The notes: a model not told the origin generated them from the letters alone. 27,054 bases of DNA from Sergeia podlipaevii (GCA_030849805.1 JASANZ010001953.1:1-27054); one strand, 5' to 3'. Shown: positions 8,003 to 18,200, counted from the stretch's first letter. Numbers and translations: made by a program.

Positions 8003-9266
8003 GGAGCGGGCGAGAGAGAGAAGGTGTCATGGCGAGAAGAGAGAGAGAGGAGGAAGACGAGAAAGCACAGTCACTTACTGCACGCTTGGAAGCAACACAA
8101 GAGAAAAAGATTAGAAAGGGAGGGGGAGGAACATCTATGGTTTTTTTGTTGTTGGTGCTTGTGCGTGCCTGTCTCTGTGTGTATATGCATTTTTGTTCTC
8201 TCTTTTTTTTGTCTTGACGACGTGCTTACATACCCAACCGTTGTTGTGCCTTGACCTCAATCATTCCTTGTTGTTATTATTATTATTCTTTTTCTACTAT
8301 TTAGCGTTGATTTTCTCCTTTCTCGTTATGCATGCTGTTTCAGCGTAAGTTCAACCGATATATATGTTGGTGGTGGCTTGACTGTAGTCAGGGAAAAATA
8401 GCGATATGCTTTGCATTCGAAGCATAGCTTTCATTTACATGCCAGTACACACGCTTTAGGGCAATGCACGTACGCGGTCCCTCTACTTCTTTCTCGTTCT
8501 TCTATGCTTTGCAAAAACAGAAAAAAAACTGCAGTGGTTAATCTTTGGGTGTCTAGTTTGAAGTAGGTACCATGCCTGGGAAGGAGGAAAGGGGCGAGGG
8601 CAATCCAGAATGCGAGAGGTAGTACGCGTATGGATGTGTGAGAGAGGTGGAGGGGCAGTATGATGGGTGGATGGGCGACATGACGTTCACCCACCACGAG
8701 CTCTACGGAGCACATGTGTTTTGATGATATTTGAAAGAAAGGAAAAGCCAAGGGGAACAACGAATCAGTAGGGGAAGAGAAAAGCTGATTTAGGTTGTGA
8801 TACAGCACGCGCTTTCAGTTTTGTTTAGTATTCACTCTTCTCTGCGACGTACTGCAATTTCTATTTTTATTTAATTTCCCTCCTTCTCTCTCTTGTTTTT
8901 TTTTTTTTTTTGGTTCTCTAGTCGTGTTTTTTTTTCTTCTTTCTCTGTTAATAGAGCCCCTTGGGCCCTCTTAGTTTCTGTTTAAAGAAGCGTAGAAATT
9001 AACTAATTTTTTTTATCTCTCTTGTTTAAAAAGAGAAGTCAGACAAGCGTACAACATTAATTTTTCGCACAAGAGAGGTCACGCTCTACTTACCTTCTTT
9101 TTTTTTTCCTCTCTTTGCAAGTGTTTAAGATTTTTACCTACATAGAACACAGTGTGTTGGCTGCACGTGTATAGTACATTCTACTTTTCAGCGCTTTTTC
9201 TTTCCTCCTTTTTCCATTATCTTTCCTTCTCGCAACTCAGAGCTACCTTGTCGTACTGCATTATAC

Positions 9267-9285
9267 ATATATATATATATATATA
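9267..9285. repeat. (AT)n microsatellite
   Basis: An alternating AT run in the spacer upstream of the CCCH gene, followed by a short CA-rich stretch. Probably leader or spacer sequence; no coding role is seen. Confidence 0.85.
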
Positions 9286-9507
9286 CGCACACACATATCC
9301 AAACCGCAAACAGAGAACAAGGGCAGTGAAAGTGCATTTAGAGAGAAGAGTACCTTGTTGCACAGAACGACGAAAACCGTAACATATATACATCCCGCGC
9401 AAAATATATAAGGGAAACATAGAGGATTAAGAAGAAAGACAGCAGGGCACTTCTTTTGCACAAGTCACACTAGAGAAAAAAAAGGAAAATAAATTGTGCT
9501 GCTGCTG

Positions 9508-9568
9508 TTCTCTTTTTTCTTTTTTTTTTCTCTTCGCTTAAATTTTTTTTTTTCCAAATCACCTTTAG
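9508..9568 (+). promoter_or_regulatory. Putative spliced-leader acceptor for the CCCH protein gene
   Basis: A long, nearly continuous T/C tract (9508-9557) is followed by AG at 9567-9568, leaving a 19-base leader before the ATG at 9588. The alternative AG at 9120-9121 would give a leader of about 466 bases. Confidence 0.6.
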
Positions 9569-9587
9569 CAAGAAATTGGCAGAAATC

Positions 9588-11084
9588 ATGACAGAATCCA
9601 GTCTGGCAATGGATGCGGCTCTATATAGTGAGAAGCCCCTTACCCCGAACACTCAGTTTGACAACAGCCTGCTTGTGCAGCTTGGTGAAGACCAGAAGGA
9701 TGAGAAGTACATTTGGGTGCTGGACCCCATGACTCGCAAACTACGCGTCCCCAGCAACCTAATTGTTCCCACCCACGCCACTTCCACCCCAGGCACCGTT
9801 CCTTCTCTCTGCATTGCTTTCCTTGAGGGCCGCTGCCGCCACCCCTGGTGCAGGCAGGCCCACGTGATGCCGGAGGCTATTCCGCAGCTTCGCCACGAGG
9901 CCCTGTTTGCACCAACGTGCTGCCGTTTCCACAAGGATCCCCATGACATCTCCAAGCTAACAGACCGCTTTACTCACATCCGCATCACTAACAATGGCCC
10001 TAACGGGAGCAGTGAACTGATCCCGACCTCTCATGTCGCTTCGACGGTTGGGCTGCTGCGCTACCTTGTCCACAATGCTCCACAGAAAAGCGGAGTGCCG
10101 CCTACTTCCTCCACTACTCTCTCTTCCGGAAACGAGAAGAGTGACAGCAGCAATGCCAGCGACAACAGCTTGAACTCGGGTGAAGGTGGCGACGCGTCAG
10201 AAGAGGCAGCGGAGTCGAAGTCCAAGGAGGACAAGATACTCGACCTCCCCGCCAAGTTCATTTGTCGTCTGCATCTTGCACGTCGCTGCCGCTACCTGGA
10301 GGACTGCAACAACATTCACCTTTGCCGTGAGTACGAGCTGAAGCTGCAACCCCCACCTCAGATGCTCTCTCAGCTTGCCTCCATCACGACCTCTACCCGA
10401 ACCATTACCATTGGTGACATCTGCTACTCTGTCACCCCGCTCGCTGTTGGCGATGTCAGCGACGAGGACTTCAACGCGATCAGCGAGGCCCAGAGAATCC
10501 ACCACCGGAACCTCAACAGCAGCATCACCAACAGCGGGGCGGCGACGCGGGGGAACAGTCCGTACACAGTGACCGGAGCCAGTATGAGCGGTGCCAAGTA
10601 CCCCTCCATCCCAGACTGCTGGCAGAGCACTCCAATTATTTCTCCATCCTTGGGGTACAGCCCCGCGCCGGGGCCGAGCGCGCATCTTCGTGTGTACAAC
10701 GTACGCAACTGCGCCGCATCTCTCACAAACACGGGAAAGCAGCAGCCACAGCAGCCGCAGTCAGCCATCAGTAACAACACCAGCTACGGTAACTCTAACG
10801 CTGGTGGCCCTGCCTCTGCTCACCACAGCTGCGGCTCCGCTGCACCCCCGCCTCAGTACGCAACGTTTGCCAAAGCTGCCGCTGCTGGTGGTACGCTTCC
10901 TCCTCCCCCTCCGCTTCCAAAGGGTAGCACCCGTAACGAACAGCAGTGCACGTACAGCAGCGCTGACGGCGGTGTGAGTGTGTCCTCTAGTAGCGCCAAT
11001 ACCCCCGTTAAGGACAATGCTGGCTTTGCGCTTCCTAGCGGCAAGTCCGTCCTGCGCTGTGCCTCTGCAGTGCAGGATAAGTAA
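9588..11084 (+). CDS. CCCH-type zinc-finger protein (two fingers), probable RNA-binding regulator
   Basis: A 498-residue protein with two CCCH zinc fingers, a motif that binds AU/GU-rich RNA in many trypanosomatid post-transcriptional regulators. Finger 1 has Cys75, Cys83, Cys88 and His92 (C-x7-C-x4-C-x3-H); finger 2 has Cys226, Cys234, Cys240 and His244 (C-x7-C-x5-C-x3-H). Between them are CCRFHKDPHD and a Ser/Asn/Glu-rich linker (about 165-215). From about residue 300 the protein is low complexity, rich in Ser, Asn, Gln, Pro and Gly, with a PPPPPPLP run near residue 440, so probably disordered and used for protein contacts. The open frame extends upstream only to a TTG, so the ATG at 9588, 19 bases after a strong acceptor AG, is the start. 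It lies between two unusually long spacers, as is common for regulators with long UTRs. Which named ZC3H protein it corresponds to is not known to me. Confidence 0.9.
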   Translation: MTESSLAMDAALYSEKPLTPNTQFDNSLLVQLGEDQKDEKYIWVLDPMTRKLRVPSNLIVPTHATSTPGTVPSLCIAFLEGRCRHPWCRQAHVMPEAIPQLRHEALFAPTCCRFHKDPHDISKLTDRFTHIRITNNGPNGSSELIPTSHVASTVGLLRYLVHNAPQKSGVPPTSSTTLSSGNEKSDSSNASDNSLNSGEGGDASEEAAESKSKEDKILDLPAKFICRLHLARRCRYLEDCNNIHLCREYELKLQPPPQMLSQLASITTSTRTITIGDICYSVTPLAVGDVSDEDFNAISEAQRIHHRNLNSSITNSGAATRGNSPYTVTGASMSGAKYPSIPDCWQSTPIISPSLGYSPAPGPSAHLRVYNVRNCAASLTNTGKQQPQQPQSAISNNTSYGNSNAGGPASAHHSCGSAAPPPQYATFAKAAAAGGTLPPPPPLPKGSTRNEQQCTYSSADGGVSVSSSSANTPVKDNAGFALPSGKSVLRCASAVQDK

Positions 11085-11085
11085 G

Positions 11086-11086
<1 letters not shown>

Positions 11087-11116
<30 letters not shown>
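11087..11116. repeat. (TG)n dinucleotide microsatellite at the start of the CCCH 3' UTR
   Basis: Fifteen uninterrupted TG units begin two bases after the stop codon of the CCCH gene. In the mRNA this would be a UG repeat, a class of element that several RNA-binding proteins recognise. Whether it is functional or a plain microsatellite cannot be told from one sequence. Confidence 0.9.
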
Positions 11117-11118
<2 letters not shown>

Positions 11119-11902
11119 GTAGCGATGATTGTGAGGAGGATTAGAAAGAGAGAGGGAAAACGAGAAGAAAAGAAAGACTGAGCAAGGATTGTTCTCACTG
11201 CTTTCTGCTGCATGTGCAGAGGAGAGAGAGAGATGCAGTCATAAGTAGTAAGTGACCACATCTTTTTTTTTTTTTGTTACGATTAAAAAACTCTTTTTGC
11301 GGTATATATATAGTAAGACGGAAATACAGTAAAGAAAAAAAACTGATTGGCAAAAAAAAAATGGTTAGTGTTAAAATGCCAGTGCAGCAGATAGGACAGC
11401 AGAAGATCCAATATAATGAGGGATTGAGGAGTGCTTGAACGTGTGTGTGTGTGTGCGTGCGTTGATAGAGAGGAAAGAGAGAAAGAAACGCACACACTCC
11501 AAAAAGAGGCAACATATTAAAAGACGAGTTTAATACCTTCTTTCTTTTTAAAAGTACATTTAGCAGACACGTAGGAGGGATTTTTTTTGAAGGAAGAAAA
11601 AGAGGAAACACATTTTCTTTTTTTTTTATTCATACGTTCTTTTCTCTTTTTTCTCTTTTTACTATTTACTTTCGTGTTTACTGATTTATGCGTTCCCACA
11701 TATATATATATATTTCTTTTTGTGCCTGCGTGTGCTGTTTTTTTTTCTTTTTGCTCTGATTTTTAATTATTATTGTCATTATTAGTGCTCTTTGATGCAC
11801 CCAGTAACATTCACGTTTTTTTCTTCTCTAATTCCTCTTTGCTGCCCGAGAAGACTTCATTCTTTTTCTTTTCTTCTTGTTTTTGGTGACATTTGCGTTT
11901 GC

Positions 11903-11934
11903 TTTTTCTTCTTTTTGAAAAAAAAGAAGGGAGG
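11903..11934. other. Purine/pyrimidine hairpin with GAAA loop
   Basis: The arms 11908-11916 and 11921-11929 are perfect complements (9 bp, mostly A-T) around a GAAA loop, which as RNA would be a GNRA tetraloop. G-U and A-U pairs could extend the stem a further 5 bp to 11903/11934. It sits in the 4.2 kb spacer, probably in a 3' UTR. Chance is a real possibility in such T- and A-run-rich DNA. Confidence 0.4.
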
Positions 11935-12931
11935 AAAAGAGGATTAAAGAGGGCAATGCTGTAGATTCCCCAAAAGAGAAGTAAGCAAGAAGAGAACTTA
12001 AGAAAAGCAAGAGATAAAGAGAAGCAACGAAGGATTCACTTCTATATATTGTATGTTTGAAAAGATTCTCTTTAAGACAAGTCACAATCTTTTTTTTTTT
12101 TTTCTTACCCTCTCTTTTAAATTTTTGTTTATATTCTTTTCACCAATTTCTTATATCCATTTATATCCACCCACACAGACAAGCATATGCGTGCATTTTT
12201 GTAAAAAAAAAAATGAAACAGAATATCAGCGAGAAATAGAATATCAGCTAGCTTCATTTTTTTTTTGCTTTGCTTTTCTCAACTGGTATCACACAGGAAA
12301 GACGGGTGTGGGGGTGGAGTGCGTGTTTCATTTTTGTTGTTGTTCTGTTCTGTTCTTATGTTCTCTTCTTCTTCAAAAGACAAGCTAGTGCTGAAGAGGA
12401 GAAAAGGCATTTTTTTCTATTTTTTTTTTCCTGCGTGTACTTAAATGCATAATTATGGGATGTATGCGGTTGGCACGTATAGTTACTGATAGCAGTGTTT
12501 GCGCTATTTAATGAGAGATTTATTATTTTCTCCCTATGTATTGTTTTGTTTCGCTTTCTTTTATCTTCTTCATGAGTCAAAAAAAAAGACATGAGGTTTT
12601 GAAAAAGAAAAAAAGCTATCGGTAGTAGTAGTAGTAGTAGTGGAAGCACCAACAATACTTATGAGGCAAGAAAAAGTAGATGAAAATATGGGGTACTCAA
12701 TCTGTCAAAATAGCGGCACATATTGTGAAGGATACTTGCTGTAGTACGGGTTGAAAAATATAATTAAAGAAAGGAGATGAAGAGGAGAGAAAGAGAAAGG
12801 GAAAGATAGTGGTAATGAGGTGCACTTTACGCTTTTGGCAATGTAGTCTCTATAATTTTTACTAATTTTTTTTATGAACAATTGCATATGCGAGACGCAG
12901 TTAGCTAGTGTGTGTATGCGGCACATTACGC

Positions 12932-12963
12932 GTTTTTTTTTTTTTTCACTTTTCTTCTTGCAG
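12932..12963 (+). promoter_or_regulatory. Orphan spliced-leader acceptor-like site
   Basis: A T run of at least 15 bases, then a C/T tract, then CAG with AG at 12962-12963. It has the form of a good trans-splice acceptor but no established gene follows; the first downstream ATG opens the doubtful small ORF at 12993. Confidence 0.35.
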
Positions 12964-12992
12964 ACGCATCTAGTTTTGAGAGGATAGGAAGT

Positions 12993-13217
12993 ATGGAGGA
13001 GAACGACAGTGGAGCGACGGTTGCTTTTGCTAGCGAAATCCCCCCCCCCTCCATTCCCTCTCCCTTTTTTTTACACGCCTACACGGCTACTGGTGTGCGC
13101 CAATGTATTGTTTGGCATCAACTCGCACCATCCTCATTTTTCTTTAATGGGAAACTATTCTTTGCTTTCAATAACCATCGGACTGCTTTTTTTTTTTTAA
13201 GGAAGGTTTTTCAATAA
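12993..13217 (+). CDS. Possible small protein of 74 residues (doubtful)
   Basis: The first ATG after the orphan acceptor at 12962-12963 opens a 74-codon frame ending in TAA. The product starts with an acidic stretch (MEENDSGATVAF), passes a Pro run encoded by a C homopolymer, and ends rich in Phe and basic residues. It matches no family I recognise. In its favour are the acceptor 30 bases upstream, the absence of an earlier ATG and the correct strand. Against it are homopolymer-derived Pro and Phe runs and a codon use unlike the confident genes here. I think non-coding is more likely. Confidence 0.18.
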   Translation: MEENDSGATVAFASEIPPPSIPSPFFLHAYTATGVRQCIVWHQLAPSSFFFNGKLFFAFNNHRTAFFFLRKVFQ

Positions 13218-14390
13218 GTGTTGCCTGAAAGCGCCTCTAATAGTGGTGGTGGCTGCAATAGAAAAAAAGGCACAGAGACAGACAGACACCATATATAGTA
13301 CACCCTTGGGGATGAATAGCGATTAAACTGTGTTGTCATTTTTTTTTTTTTCTACATCCCCTCTCTTTTTTAAAATAAAGAGAAGGGAAGAGGTGTGGTG
13401 CAAAAAAAAAAAAACAGAAACAGTGATATATAGTAATGTGAGTCTTCTTGTGGTCATATATATTTACTGAATCGAAACTCTTTTTGTGTTGTATCTCACC
13501 TCTCGGCGAACTTGAGTCTTTCGCACCGATGACAGCGATGGCGAGCAGGAATATCCTCTGATGGAATGTATATATGCAGCAGATGTGCATATACCTATTC
13601 ACTTCTCTCTTTTTTCCCTCCGTTTGTGCGTGGGTGCATTAGATTCGCTTGACCAGTAGTGAAAAAAACTGCAGCTGTGTCTATTTGTTTTTCGTTTTAT
13701 GTGTGTGTGTCTTTTTTTTTTTTGCCAAAACCCCGTTCACCTATTTTGTTTTCTATATTTTTCTGTCTTTCTTTTCTCTATTTTTTTTGTTTAATGTATA
13801 TCTACTTTATACCCTTCAACAGTATTGTTATATATATATTTTTTTTTTTACATTTTTGTTTTCACTTTTTATTTTTGAGATTGCATTAGTTATATGGCAC
13901 AAGAAAGAGTGCGTCAACATAGAGATCCACAAAAAGAGGGAGAGACAAAATATGAAGGGGCTGTTGCCGAGAGCTTTTCAATCTGTGCCTCCATCCGGAA
14001 CAGGATTCATTTGTTTTTGTTCCTCATCTCTCAGCCTTCTTTTTTTTTTTTTGCTCCTTGTATTGTATTTATACACGCCTCACCACCACAATAAATCGAA
14101 AAGGAGAGAGGGCACATGTACATAGGTGAGCGTGGAAAGAGTGAGAGAGGCGTTGGACACGCGTGTGGGTATGTTTGTTTGTGAAACATTTGAATTGGAG
14201 GCAGCAAAAAAAAAAAAGGGATGAGGGAATACAGAAGAGATAGAAGACGAAACGAAAGCGAGCTCCTGCTATTTTCTTCCATAAGGGAAGGAGCTTGCAT
14301 GCTTTGTATACGCAGTGGTTCCCCTCCTTTTCCGTTATTGCTGACAAGTATATGTGCGTGCGTGTGTGTGTGCGATAGTTGCCAACTAAC

Positions 14391-14474
14391 TTTTTCTTTT
14401 TTTTTTTCTTCGCCCTTCCCTTCCCTTTTTCTTTCTTTTTTTCCCGTTTCTTCTGCTGTTACCAACTGCTACAG
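14391..14474 (+). promoter_or_regulatory. Second orphan spliced-leader acceptor-like site
   Basis: One of the longest C/T tracts of the window (about 14391-14460) leads into an AG at 14473-14474. The next gene starts 784 bases downstream, so this could give an alternative long leader for that mRNA. The first ATG after it (14589) opens only a short frame containing the TTA repeat. Confidence 0.35.
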
Positions 14475-14636
14475 GATTAAAGAGAAGCAAGGTAGGTGAG
14501 GGAAAGATCGATCCCTCACGGCACTATAATAGGCAGCGAAAGGACAGGGTTTTGTGTTTCCCAATTCTATATACTTATATAAATTTATATGCAAATGTAT
14601 ACGCCAACAAAAGCTGACAGCCTGCAAACGCTCACA

Positions 14637-14655
14637 TTATTATTATTATTATTAC
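14637..14655. repeat. (TTA)n trinucleotide repeat
   Basis: Six TTA units. Similar ATT/TTA runs occur near 6505-6530, 8271-8289 and 20212-20231, all in spacers and the first and last just upstream of a gene. Confidence 0.8.
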
Positions 14656-15211
14656 CACGCTCTACCTGTAATCGTTTTCGAATAACGTTGTTAATCACAT
14701 TCCAAAAAAAAAAAAGATGCGCACCAACCTATACACTTGTTATTCCTATCATTATTTAAAGAGAGCACTCCTGCAATGCACAGTCACATCCAGTGCAGAG
14801 ACGACCACATATGGGTATGCAATACTGCCTACAGTCGAAGGTGCTCTTTCGTGGAGGACCGGAGCCCACGTGTAGTATGCTTTGAATACTCTTTCTTTTT
14901 CTTTTTGCATGCTCAACACATGGTGTTTTGGGTAGTCACTATATCTTTTTTTTTTTTTCCTTTTCAACTTCTTCTTTGCCTTCTTGGCATTTTTTTTTTT
15001 CTCAGAGGCACAGAGGCGTCTTTTTCTCTTATCTTTATCAGAGCAGCCAGCTGAACCAACACATTCAAATTGTTTTTATTGAATAGAAAGCAACGTTTTT
15101 TTTCTTTTTCTTCTTCTCCTCATTGTCATCCAAACCTCTTGGAGCACATAAGTTTTACTGTTCTACTAGCTCGACATCTGTTTGTGTATATGGGTGCGCG
15201 AGCATAGTGGT

Positions 15212-15247
15212 GTTTTTTTTTTTTTACAATTATCTTTGGGTATCAAG
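15212..15247 (+). promoter_or_regulatory. Putative spliced-leader acceptor for the 1007-residue protein gene
   Basis: A T run of about 14 bases (15212-15225) and a T-rich stretch precede AG at 15246-15247, leaving a leader of about 10 bases before the ATG at 15258. An AG at 15143-15144 after another C/T tract is an alternative. Confidence 0.5.
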
Positions 15248-15257
15248 CTGCTGACAT

Positions 15258-18200
15258 ATGACTCAGCGGAGGGATCACTACTATCTGGAGCAGCCCTTTG
15301 AGGGCGATAGCAATGATTGCTCTAAGGGAAGAGCCGCCAGAAGCGGCGCCACAACTGCTGGCGTTGATGCTACCTTGCTTTCTCAGAACACTGGAACTAG
15401 CCGCGATGCTGAAGGCCCTCTACGGCACGATCGCGTTCAGCAGCTCTTTAATCGCTACACGACATCAATACATAAGCCCCTTTCTTTGCAGCAGCAGCAG
15501 CGGCAGCCACTGCATGCAGGTTCCCACGGTGTCGCTTCACAAGGGAAGGTCCACCAGCTTGACATTAGCATGGATCGTGTTTCCACATTGCACTCCAGCG
15601 GCATTGGGGGAGGAGGAGGAAGGAGGTCTCGACTCAATGAGCTGCCGTCACTTCAGCTGAAGCTAGACTTGGATGCAGCGCCATCTACTTTGGTGAGCAC
15701 AGCCGCTGCTACTAGTACTAGTACTACTACACCTGGCGACTTCGTCGCAGCCGGCACTGGGCAGAGACCACTCCAACGCCAGGTCGATAGGCAGCTTACA
15801 TCACAACAGCAGCAGCATTCGCGGAGATCAGCGTTATCATCTGCTCAGTCTACTTCCCACCCACAACCGTCACCGCCATCTGTGGCGGCAGCCACAACAG
15901 CAGCTGTGGAGCTGCAACCACAACCGGAGCGTCAGCGCTCGCGTCGACAACCGCCGAGATCCACCACTCAGGTCAAGGAAAAGCAAACAGTCGACATATC
16001 TGCGCCGACAACACCCCCAGTTTCTCGACTGCCTTCTCTGCCTTCCCGCGACGCCGCACGATGGCTCCAATGTCTGTGTGGGTTGGTAGCGAGGGTATGG
16101 GCTCCTCTTGGCCTTTTATCTCTGTCTAGCTCCTCTGCTGCTAGTACGGAGGACATGGGCAGCATTGGTGATGACGCGTACGACGGCGGTGGTGGTAGTG
16201 GCGGCGGAGATGATGTGGAGTCTTTCATTCAACTATTGAGACGGTTCTACGCGTTCCAAGGGGGCGAGCCCGACGACGGCGCCGGCGGTGAAGAGGCGAA
16301 GGTTGTGCGCAATGGGCTGTGGCGCGTGCTTTACAACGCGAGTTTCTTTTGCATGAACGCACTCGACACACAAGGCGGAGCTAGCCGTAATGCGGCCGCG
16401 TACAAGCGGGTGCGTGGGCCCGAAGACGACGACGATGATGACTGCACTTCTCGAGTTTGCGTGCCTGTACCTCTATCCTGGCGAGACGGAAGTGCCACTT
16501 CTGGCGGAGATGACTCACGTGTTTCTGCGCAACAAAGGTCACGGTCCTTCTCTCGCGGTGGCCGCAGCAACATCAACAACGCGGAGTGTGCTACTTCGTT
16601 CTGCGATATGAGCCCTCTTCACGTCTTGGATTGGTATGTGGTGCTGCGCTTCATGGCCAGCACTGGGTACGGTCGGGATGTGTTTTACACACAGACAGCT
16701 ACTCAAGCTTCCCCACATGAGCTTTTGCTGGCTCTTGTGTGGCTTACTCGACACTACCAGTTGATCGCAGTGGCAGAGTACGTGGAGTTGGATAGAAGAT
16801 ATGGATTTCTGCTTGAGACGCGCGCGAGTGACTCGCCATGGCGTGCTCTCTGCACCTCTGCTCCATCTCCAACACCAGGTGAGTGCGGCAGCGTACAGGA
16901 TGGTTTGGAAAGGCTGCTCTTGTCTTTTCCCGGTGCAGCCACTTGGCCTCCTGTGAGTTACGACGAGGTGAGTACTATTGCCATGCGACTAAGCCAAATC
17001 GAGCGCATCATGGGACCCGACCAGGCTGCTAGTGGTGATGGTGATAGACGCTTCTCTTTTGCAGAGGACGATGGCGATGTGGAGGGTGGTGCCAGTCCGC
17101 CGAGAAGATCTCATGGCACGACGATTGCGCGCCGCATTATGGCGCTTCGCCGCCTCATCACTCTCTCCCTTAATCGCCTCGAGCACGCTCTCAAGCAGCG
17201 GGCGGAGCAGGCCGAAATCTTAGGAGTGCACAGCTCTTTGGATGCCCAGCTATGCCAGCGCAGACACCACACGCTTTATGAGCGCCTCGTAGCGGGCTTG
17301 GAATACGTGGTTCACACAGAGGAGCGGGTGCGCAGCGCAAGTGAGTGCTTGGCAGGGGCAGCGTCGCTGGCGGGGTACGCAGTCCGCTACTGGTCTGATG
17401 CACAGACGATCCCTGAGGAGGAGCTCAGGCTTGCACGGGAGGAGGACTCTCGCACCTGGCTCGCTCGAAAGCAGCAGGAGGAAGGAGGTGAGGGCAGCTC
17501 TTCTCTCACGGATTGTGACCTCACCGCAGTTCATCACTCACACGATGCTGGCAGCGGGAGCGGCCCATCAACGACGTTTCTTTCAAGCGTGCTCTCTAAG
17601 TTTCGTGCGGTACGCACACGTGAGCATCTCAGAGATCTGTGGGCGACCGTTCTGAGGCGTGCACAGGTGGGCGGCGGCGGCGGCGGCAGGCTGGTGAGCG
17701 CGGAGAGTGAGGAATTTCTTCGCAGCCCAGCAGCGCAGGCAGCGCAAGAGGCGCAGGTGCGAACGAACATACGATATCGATATTCTCTGCATGCCGCTCT
17801 CGCTGCGGAACTCTACGTCATGAAGCAGCGTCCAGCATGCGGCAGTGGTGGAGATCTAAGTACAGAGCGACTCGCCAGACGGAGAACTCAGCCTACTGCT
17901 AGGAGGCACCACGCACGTGCATTGCGATCACTGATTCCTGTTACCCTTACTACGGCGATGGCCACGCAGCAGTCGGGGTGCTGTGGTGTGCAGTATACCG
18001 ATGTTGGGGAACCACAGCCAGGCTCCACCACGTCCGCGCGTGTAGAGCATGATCGGCTGGAGGCAATTCGCAGAAAACTAGCCTCGCAACCAGAGGTGCG
18101 TGAGGGGGCAATGCGGCGTGTTGGCGCGTGCGAGAAGGCGTTAAGGGACTTGAGCATGATTCATGGACTCCGTATAGTAACCATGGCGAGAAAGACCACC

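Larger units (their letters stand above)
8003..9587. other. 1.6 kb intergenic spacer (Rpn5 to CCCH protein)
   Basis: No supported gene. The left end is purine-rich (GA-rich, about 8005-8060), which suits the 3' UTR of Rpn5. Further on are a TTA repeat (about 8271-8289), a 7-bp stem with an 8-base loop at 8405-8426 whose left arm and loop start recur as a direct repeat at 8503-8513, a T run at 8896-8912, and an AT repeat at 9267-9285. Two strong acceptor-like sites are present: a C/T tract ending in AG at 9120-9121, and the tract ending in AG at 9567-9568. A 125-codon minus-strand frame at 8431-8808 resembles no family I know and runs against the gene direction. Confidence 0.65.
11085..15257. 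other. 4.2 kb spacer without a supported gene
   Basis: The longest non-coding stretch of the window. It starts with a GT repeat two bases after the CCCH stop, then a purine-rich zone, a second GT run near 11440, an AT repeat (about 11700-11713), a hairpin with a GAAA loop (11903-11934), a TAG/AGT trinucleotide run (about 12623-12642), a second imperfect hairpin (about 13355-13400) and a TTA repeat (14637-14655). Strong pyrimidine tracts followed by AG occur at 12932-12963, 14391-14474 and 15212-15247; only the last has an evident gene behind it. Open frames here are T/C-rich translations (long Phe/Ser/Leu runs) except for the doubtful 74-codon ORF at 12993. Most of this is probably the 3' UTR of the CCCH gene plus the leader of the next gene. 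Confidence 0.65.

Noticed and set aside
8431..8808. A 125-codon minus-strand frame in the Rpn5-CCCH spacer
   Set aside because: It opposes the direction of all other genes, has no recognisable motif, and its Phe/Leu/Ser content comes from T-rich and C/T-rich DNA.
9576..9587. Start of the CCCH protein four codons upstream of the chosen ATG
   Set aside because: The codon at 9576 is TTG, not ATG, and nuclear trypanosomatid genes start at ATG.
13649..14125. A 158-codon plus-strand frame rich in Phe and Leu
   Set aside because: Most of it translates T homopolymers in the 4.2 kb spacer. It is not a credible membrane protein, and indels in the T runs would break it.
14776..15054. A plus-strand frame with a hydrophilic start (MHSHIQCRDD) and Phe-rich end
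   Set aside because: The second half is translated T-run sequence, there is no good acceptor just upstream, and no family is recognised.
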